A DNA stretch of 64,000 nt from Streptomyces brasiliensis (GTDB lineage Bacteria; Actinomycetota; Actinomycetes; Streptomycetales; Streptomycetaceae). The notes below the pieces were generated by a model. It did no database searches and was not told where the DNA came from. It was given only the letters and a program-made list of their open reading frames with translations. Position numbers and translations under genes: made by a program. Positions 58,983 to 64,000 of the stretch are shown here, one piece after another (positions within the stretch are counted from its first letter, which is position 1; each line of letters begins with the position of its first letter). Where the stretch lies: positions 1 to 64,000 of the forward strand of contig NZ_BMQA01000010.1 of the NCBI RefSeq assembly GCF_014647875.1, written 5' to 3'.

Positions 58983-59528
58983 TCACTCGGCCGTCAGCTC
59001 CACGAGTTTGACGACCGTGTTCCAGTTGCGGCTCGTCGCGATCACGCCCTTGGTGAGGCGCGGCCTGGAGAGGTGTTCGGCGAGCTTGGAGCGGCCGAGG
59101 CCGTCGGGGGCGTACAGGTACAGGGCTCGGTCGCCGAGGCGGAACTCCTCGGGGAGGTAGGCCGCGGGGTCGATCTCCGCGAAGCGGCCGGGGGTGACGG
59201 GCGCGGAGAAGTACGTGACGTGGAGTTGCCTGGGCTCCAGATCCGCGGCCGGGAAGGGGCAGGCGTCGGCGATCGCCGCGAGGTAGGCGTGGTCGCGCAC
59301 GATCACGTCGGCCGCGAAGCCGAAGCGGCTCTCCATCGCCGCCGCCAACTCCGTGGCCAAGGACTCCTCGTCACCCCGCGCGGTCGTGAACACGGCCTGG
59401 CCGCTCTGGAGATGGGTGCGTACGCCGTCGTGTCCGAGGCCCTCCATGAGCTGACGCAGCTCGGCCATCGGGAGCTTCTTCCTGCCACCCACGTTGATTC
59501 CGCGCAGCAGCGCCGCATACCTCTTCAT
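58983..59528 (-). CDS. DUF1697 domain protein
   Basis: A 181-residue protein that begins KRYAALLRGINVGGRKKLPM, the hallmark of DUF1697, with GVRTHLQSGQAVFTTA and HVTYFSAPVTP later. Function is unknown. TATGGT lies six bases before ATG 59528, again a leaderless arrangement. Length is normal for the family. Confidence 0.88.
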   Translation of the reverse strand: MKRYAALLRGINVGGRKKLPMAELRQLMEGLGHDGVRTHLQSGQAVFTTARGDEESLATELAAAMESRFGFAADVIVRDHAYLAAIADACPFPAADLEPRQLHVTYFSAPVTPGRFAEIDPAAYLPEEFRLGDRALYLYAPDGLGRSKLAEHLSRPRLTKGVIATSRNWNTVVKLVELTAE

Positions 59529-59902
59529 CCACCCACCATAGGGCGGCCGTCGTGCCCCGTGGGGGTGGGCACGACGACCGCGCGCCCGTGGTGCGGGCTG
59601 GGCGAAACTCTGGCCCATCCAGGGGCTACGGAGCAACACCTGCACGCGGCTGTGACTTGTTCGACAACGCTTCTCGATCACAAAGTGAATCCCTGTCGTC
59701 GGTACGGACACCCTGATCGCCGACCCCGGGAAGCCCGGATAGATGTAGGGGGTCGGCATCATCCCCGACGACGAGAACCCCGGCCCGCACTTCACCGGGC
59801 AGCACGACGAGCGGGCCTTATCCGGCCCATATCTTCGAATCGAAACAAGGCGATGTCGTGGCGGCCGGGATCCGTCACCGCACACAAGGGGGCAAGTCCG
59901 TC
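59529..59902. other. Intergenic region before MMPL gene
   Basis: About 370 bases with divergent promoters. An 8-base dyad CCGACCCC/GGGGTCGG lies at 59720-59727 and 59749-59756. A short plus-strand frame after it (GIIPDDENPGPHFTG, 59754 on) looks protein-like but has no start and no partner. A GTG at 59858 is an alternative start for the MMPL gene. Confidence 0.35.
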
Positions 59903-62152
59903 ATGGGGAACGGAGATTCGCGGGTGCGGGGCCTGGCGGCCCGGGCCGGCGGCTGGAGCGCCAGGCACCGCTGGGCGGCCGTCGGTATCTGGGTGCTGTT
60001 CGTGGTGCTGGCGATGGGGCTCGGTTCGGCGGCCGGCCGGGTCGACGTCGACGAGAGCGACCAGCTGAAGGGCGAGACACACACCGCCGCGCAGATCATC
60101 GACGACGCGGGGATCAAGGAACCGGCCGGTGAGACCGTCCTGATCCAGTCCAGGGACGGCGCCGTCAAGGCCACGGACCCGCAGTTCCGATCGGCCGTCG
60201 ACGCCGTGGTCAAGGCCGTCGACGAGACCGGCAAGGTCACCGGCGTCACCTCGCCGTACGACACCAAGACCATCTCGGGGGACGGCCGCAGCGCGCTCGT
60301 CCAGTTCGACATGCGCGGCGAGGCGGACACCGCCGCCGACCGGGTCGAGCCGGTGCTGAACGCCGTCGCGGGGGTGCAGAAGGACCACGGGTCGCTGCGG
60401 ATCGAGGAGATCGGCGGCGCCAGCATGAATAAGCAGTACCAGGACGCCTTCGGGAAGGACTTCCAGAAGGCCGAACTGTCCGCGGTGCCGGTGGCTCTCG
60501 GCATCCTGCTCATCGCGTTCGGCGCGCTGGTCGCCGCGCTGCTGCCGGTGGCGCTCGCGATCACCGCGATCATGGCGACGATGGGTCTGATGGGCATCGT
60601 CAGCCATCTGCAGCCGATGAGCGACACCGCCAACTCCGTGATGCTGCTGGTCGGTATGGCGGTCGGCGTCGACTACTGCCTCTTCTACCTCCGCCGGGAG
60701 CGCGAGGAGCGCCAGGCCGGGCGGGACCCGCAGACGGCGCTGCGGATCGCCGCCGCCACCAGCGGACGCGCGATCATCGTCTCCGGTGTCACCGTGTGCG
60801 TGGCGATGGCGGGCATGCTGTTCACCGGCCTCGCCGAGTTCGAGGCGATGGGCCTGGCCTCGCTGATGGTCGTGGCGGTCGCCATGGTCGGTTCCGTGAC
60901 CGTGCTGCCCGCGCTTCTGTCGCTGCTGGGCGAGCGGGTCGAGAAGGGGCGGATCCCGTTCCTGCGCCGCCGGAACCGCGGCGCCGGTGCGGAGAGCCGG
61001 TTCTGGACCACGGTCCTGCGGGGCGTGCTCGCCAAGCCCGCGGTGTCCGTCGTCGTCGCGGTGGGCGCGCTGCTGGCCGTCGCCTCCCCGGCTCTGGGCA
61101 TGAAGACCTCGCAGCTCACCCTGGACCAGGAGTTCGGGGACAAGCTGCCCATCGTCCAGACCTACAACCGGCTCAACGAGGCCTTCCCCGGCGGCTCCGA
61201 GCCCGCCGAGGTGGTCGTCAAGGCCAAGGACATCAACGCTCCCGAGGTCCAGCACGCGCTGGCCGACTTCAGGGACCGGGCGATCGAGTCGGGCGCCTCG
61301 CGCGGCCCGGTCGACATCAAGCTGCACGCCGCCCAGAACGTCGCCCTGGTGTCGGTGCCGCTGGTCGGCGGCTCCGACATGGACAAGGCGACCAAGAGCC
61401 TGGAGAAACTGCGTGACGAGGTACGGCCGGCCACGCTCGGCAAGGTCGACGGCGTCCAGGCGCCGATCACCGGCAACGTCGCCGGGTCCCACGACTTCAA
61501 CGACCAGCTGGTCGGCTCCGTGGTCCCGGTCTTCGCCTTCGTCGTGGTCTTCGCCTTCCTGCTCATGCTGCTGTCGTTCCGCTCGCTGACCGTCGCGATC
61601 ACGTCGATCGTGCTGAACCTGCTGTCGGTGGGCGCGGCCTACGGCATCCTCGTCGCCGTCTTCCAGCACGGCTGGGGCGCCTCGCTGGTGGGCGCGGAGG
61701 GCGTCGGCGCGATCGTCACCTGGCTGCCGCTGTTCCTCTTCGTCATCCTGTTCGGACTGTCCATGGACTACCACGTGTTCGTGGTCTCCCGGATCCGCGA
61801 GGCACGGCTGCGGGGCCGTACGACGAAGGACGCGATCCAGCACGGTGTGGTCACCACCGCAGGCGTCGTCACCAGCGCCGCGGTCATCATGGTCGCCGTG
61901 TTCGCGATCTTCGGCACGCTGTCCATGCAGTCCATGAAGCAGATGGGCGTGGGCCTCGCGGCCGCGGTGCTCATCGACGCGACGATCATCCGCGGTGTGC
62001 TGCTGCCCGCGGTGATGGCCCTGCTGGGTGAGCGCAACTGGTATCTGCCGAAGTGGCTGCACCGGCTGCCCGACCTCACCCACGACGAGTCGCCCGAGGC
62101 CGTGGCACCGGCCCCGGCGACCGAGGGCGAGGCTGAGCCGCTGCGGGTCTGA
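59903..62152 (+). CDS. MMPL family transporter
   Basis: A 749-residue RND-type exporter. Two halves each have a first membrane segment, an outside loop and a five-segment block. The conserved motif regions are GMAVGVDYCLFYLRREREER in the first half and FGLSMDYHVFVVSRIREARL in the second. Such pumps export lipids or drugs using the proton gradient. The C-terminus is short and acidic. ATG 59903 follows AAGGGGG; a GTG 45 bases upstream is possible. A hairpin terminator follows. Confidence 0.92.
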   Translation: MGNGDSRVRGLAARAGGWSARHRWAAVGIWVLFVVLAMGLGSAAGRVDVDESDQLKGETHTAAQIIDDAGIKEPAGETVLIQSRDGAVKATDPQFRSAVDAVVKAVDETGKVTGVTSPYDTKTISGDGRSALVQFDMRGEADTAADRVEPVLNAVAGVQKDHGSLRIEEIGGASMNKQYQDAFGKDFQKAELSAVPVALGILLIAFGALVAALLPVALAITAIMATMGLMGIVSHLQPMSDTANSVMLLVGMAVGVDYCLFYLRREREERQAGRDPQTALRIAAATSGRAIIVSGVTVCVAMAGMLFTGLAEFEAMGLASLMVVAVAMVGSVTVLPALLSLLGERVEKGRIPFLRRRNRGAGAESRFWTTVLRGVLAKPAVSVVVAVGALLAVASPALGMKTSQLTLDQEFGDKLPIVQTYNRLNEAFPGGSEPAEVVVKAKDINAPEVQHALADFRDRAIESGASRGPVDIKLHAAQNVALVSVPLVGGSDMDKATKSLEKLRDEVRPATLGKVDGVQAPITGNVAGSHDFNDQLVGSVVPVFAFVVVFAFLLMLLSFRSLTVAITSIVLNLLSVGAAYGILVAVFQHGWGASLVGAEGVGAIVTWLPLFLFVILFGLSMDYHVFVVSRIREARLRGRTTKDAIQHGVVTTAGVVTSAAVIMVAVFAIFGTLSMQSMKQMGVGLAAAVLIDATIIRGVLLPAVMALLGERNWYLPKWLHRLPDLTHDESPEAVAPAPATEGEAEPLRV

Positions 62153-62173
62153 TCCCCCGAACCGCGTCGACAC

Positions 62174-62212
62174 GAGGGCCCGTTGATCTCCGAAGGGGGG
62201 CAACGGGCCCTC
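62174..62212. terminator. 12-bp hairpin between convergent MMPL and glycosyltransferase genes
   Basis: GAGGGCCCGTTG (62174-62185) and CAACGGGCCCTC (62201-62212) are perfect complements around 15 bases. It lies between two convergent genes and can serve both. Confidence 0.78.
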
Positions 62213-62243
62213 GCTCATGCCCGGCGTGCGGGCGGTTTTGCGC

Positions 62244-63440
62244 TCATGCCCGGCCCGCGGGAAGTTCCGCCTCGATGAGGTCGGCCGCGCGCAGCGTCCC
62301 GCCCTCCTCGGCCATCCCGGCCTGGATCGCCTTGAGCTTCCGGGCCACCTCGGGGTCGTCGACGAGCGCGAGGGCGATGGCGCGGAGAGTGTCGGCGGTG
62401 GCCTCCTCGGTGGTCAGGCACCGGGCCACACCGAGGCCCCGGAGCATCTCGGCGTTGCCGAACTGGTCCACGGCCTGCGGTACGGCGATCATCGGTGTCG
62501 CGGTGGCCAGCCCCTCCTGGCTGCCGCCCGCGCCGGCGTGCGTGACGAACAGGTCGGCCTGCCGCAGCACCGCCAACTGCGGGACCCAGGGGCGCACTTC
62601 GACGTTCTCGGGTACGACGCCCAGCTCGGCGGGGTCGACGTGCCGGCCGACCTGGAGCACGAGATGCCAGCCGGGCAGGTCCCCGAAGGCGGCGACACAC
62701 TCCCGGTAGAAGGCGGGCTGCTTGGTGAACGCCGATCCGAGCGACACCAGCACCACCTTCTCGGCCCCGGCCGGACGCCGCCAGTCGCCCTGCGTGGCAC
62801 GGTCGCCCTGACAGGCTCCGACGAAGGTGTACACGCGCTCGTCGACCCGGTCGGCGTTGGGCTGAAGCGCCTTGGGGATCAGGACGAGGGAGCGAGCGGG
62901 CCGGCCGACGAACGGATCCGGGTGCTGGGTGATCCCGTTCTCCGCCAGCCAGGCCGCGAAGCGGGCGTAGTAGGCCCGGCCGCGCTCGGTCCTGCCCGGC
63001 TCCGCCCACATCGGCTCGGCCACCTCCTCCTCGTAGCCGTCCCAGGCGACGAGGCTCGGCGAGAGCGAGATCGCGGGGACGCCCCAGCGGTGGGCGAGGA
63101 CGCGGGCCGGATAGGAGGCGATGTCGTGCAGCACGAGATCCGGCTCGTCATCCCGGTAGACCTCGGCGAGCTGCGGCAGCGCCTGGATGGCGTCGTCCAG
63201 GAAGGGCTCGACGTTGTCCAGGAGGGTGGTCCCCCAGGCGGACGGGTCGGCGTCGGGCCCGGGCAGCACGGAGGTGTAGGGCACCGGCCGGGCACCGGTC
63301 TGCGCCACGGCGAACACCGGCGGGATCGCGTATGTGACGCGGTGTCCCCGCGCGACGAGCTCGCGGATCACCTCCAGGCTCGGGTTCACATGGCCGTGGG
63401 CGGCGATGGAGAACATGGCGATGTGCGCGGGAGTGGTCAT
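62244..63440 (-). CDS. Macrolide glycosyltransferase, MGT family (OleD-like)
   Basis: A 398-residue GT1 enzyme, very similar as I recall to S. antibioticus OleD and S. lividans Mgt, which inactivate macrolides by glucosylating the sugar 2'-OH from UDP-glucose. The catalytic His is H15 in FSIAAHGHVNPSLE and the partner Asp is in PDLVLHDIASYPAR. The donor-binding motif is WVPQLAVLRQADLFVTHAGA then GGSQEGLATATPMIAVPQ. VFAVAQTGARPV is two residues shorter than in OleD. No macrolide cluster is near, so a defence role is likely. The mRNA appears leaderless, with a palindrome in the promoter spacer. Confidence 0.9.
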   Translation of the reverse strand: MTTPAHIAMFSIAAHGHVNPSLEVIRELVARGHRVTYAIPPVFAVAQTGARPVPYTSVLPGPDADPSAWGTTLLDNVEPFLDDAIQALPQLAEVYRDDEPDLVLHDIASYPARVLAHRWGVPAISLSPSLVAWDGYEEEVAEPMWAEPGRTERGRAYYARFAAWLAENGITQHPDPFVGRPARSLVLIPKALQPNADRVDERVYTFVGACQGDRATQGDWRRPAGAEKVVLVSLGSAFTKQPAFYRECVAAFGDLPGWHLVLQVGRHVDPAELGVVPENVEVRPWVPQLAVLRQADLFVTHAGAGGSQEGLATATPMIAVPQAVDQFGNAEMLRGLGVARCLTTEEATADTLRAIALALVDDPEVARKLKAIQAGMAEEGGTLRAADLIEAELPAGRA

Positions 63441-63447
63441 GGCGTCG

Positions 63448-63477
63448 AGGCTAGGCGAGACGAGACGTCTCGTGCAA
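63448..63477 (-). promoter_or_regulatory. Glycosyltransferase promoter with operator palindrome
   Basis: On the minus strand TTGCAC (63477-63472) and TAGCCT (63453-63448) are separated by 18 bases. The perfect palindrome ACGAGAC/GTCTCGT (63460-63473) fills most of the spacer. Transcription should start within a base or two of the ATG at 63440. This is the layout of a promoter shut by a TetR-type repressor. Confidence 0.6.
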
Positions 63478-63610
63478 TTCGATTCACCCGTCACCGGTGG
63501 GGGTCGGCGAGCACCCGGTTCCAGGTCTCCGGGTCAGTGGGCCGCACACCGGGTCCGACCTGTGCGAATGCGAGACTGGTCCGGATCGGAACGGGACACG
63601 GAGGCGGACG

Positions 63611-64000
63611 ATGGACGAGGCACGGGCGCGGGACGTACTGGCCACGGCGGGAGTGCTGCCGGGGTCGGCACGGGACGCACGGCTGCTCGCCCTCGGGGAG
63701 AACGCGGTGTTCGCGGCCGGTGACCTGGTCGTCAAGGTGGGGCGGGACGCCGAACTTCTGGACCGGGCGCGGCGCGAGCTGGAGATCGCCGGGTGGCTGG
63801 CGGAGGCGGGGGTGCCCGCGGTACGCGCGGCCGGCACCGAGCCGCTTCTGGTGGAGGGTCACCCGGTGACCGTGTGGCACCGGCTGCCCGACGCCGTACG
63901 GCCCGCAGAACCACGGGATCTGGCCGAACTGCTCCGGCACGTCCACACACTGGACTCCCCCTCCTTCGAACTGCCGCCTCGCGAGCTGCTGGGCGGTGTG
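63611..64000 (+). CDS. Phosphotransferase-family kinase, cut by window end
   Basis: The first 130 codons of a gene that runs off the right edge. ENAVFAAGDLVVKVGRD looks like the N-lobe of APH/choline-kinase-like proteins with the ATP-binding Lys, followed by ARRELEIAGWLAEAGVPAVR and VTVWHRLPDAVRP. The catalytic loop lies beyond the window. ATG 63611 follows GGAGGCGG. It is divergent from the OleD-like gene. The substrate is unknown. Confidence 0.75.
   Translation, partial: MDEARARDVLATAGVLPGSARDARLLALGENAVFAAGDLVVKVGRDAELLDRARRELEIAGWLAEAGVPAVRAAGTEPLLVEGHPVTVWHRLPDAVRPAEPRDLAELLRHVHTLDSPSFELPPRELLGGV

Noticed and set aside
59754..59820. Protein-like plus-strand stretch GIIPDDENPGPHFTG
   Set aside because: A stop lies just upstream, there is no start codon, and I cannot connect it to a family.
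59792..62218. 808-codon minus-strand frame over the MMPL gene
   Set aside because: Low-complexity, Asp/Arg/His/Gln-rich antisense shadow; the plus-strand MMPL protein is unmistakable.
1..64000. CRISPR array, tRNA or rRNA genes
   Set aside because: No regularly spaced identical repeats with spacers and no recognisable tRNA arms or rRNA sequence were seen on reading.

Overview
The window reads as a high-GC actinomycete chromosome, almost certainly Streptomyces. The signs are third codon positions that are nearly always G or C, many GTG starts, GTGA/ATGA stop-start overlaps, ROK/LacI/AraC regulators, a Scr1/DUF397 pair, a mycothiol-type nitroreductase and interspersed repeats of kinds I associate with Streptomyces. 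No tRNA, rRNA or CRISPR array is visible.

Layout. 1-2.2 kb is a graveyard: a truncated IS701-type transposase, a methyltransferase stub, a frameshifted serine recombinase fused to an enolase tail, and rsgA cut off before its GTPase domain. This looks like one end of a decayed integrated element at rsgA. 2.3-6.5 kb holds a one-protein sigma-like/zinc-finger/membrane/cellulose-binding fusion, a radical SAM protein with unusual cysteine spacing and a divergent TetR regulator. 6.4-14.2 kb is carbohydrate metabolism: LacI regulator, hydroxyacid dehydrogenase, alditol oxidase, ROK regulator and GH2 beta-galactosidase. 14.3-18.6 kb has two regulator-exporter pairs, each translationally coupled. 18.6-22.5 kb is a WhiJ-type locus (anti-sigma-like ATPase, Scr1-type XRE regulator, DUF397) whose regulator gene is split at a codon boundary by an IS200/IS605 element with broken tnpA and intact tnpB. 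22.5-26.2 kb holds a hydrolase behind a possible leader-peptide attenuator and an unexplained toroid/cupin/NUDIX group. 26.3-44.5 kb is mostly single metabolic and regulatory genes, many probably transcribed without a leader.

44.6-54.1 kb is the most coherent pathway. A 27-residue leader peptide precedes ferredoxin-sulfite reductase, a small CxxC protein, APS reductase (cysH), APS kinase (cysC), ATP sulfurylase (cysDN), an SsuABC-type sulfonate importer and a sirohydrochlorin chelatase that would serve the sulfite reductase cofactor. Together they import organosulfur, activate and reduce sulfate, and make siroheme.

54.1-55.3 kb carries a truncated GTPase-associated protein 1 and a small unknown protein, probably what is left of an NTP-dependent conflict system. 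The right end has a nitroreductase-like thioredoxin-fold protein, a SigJ-type sigma factor, a DinB-like protein, a ketopantoate-reductase-like enzyme, an MMPL exporter, an OleD-like macrolide glycosyltransferase with an operator in its promoter spacer, and a kinase cut by the window end.
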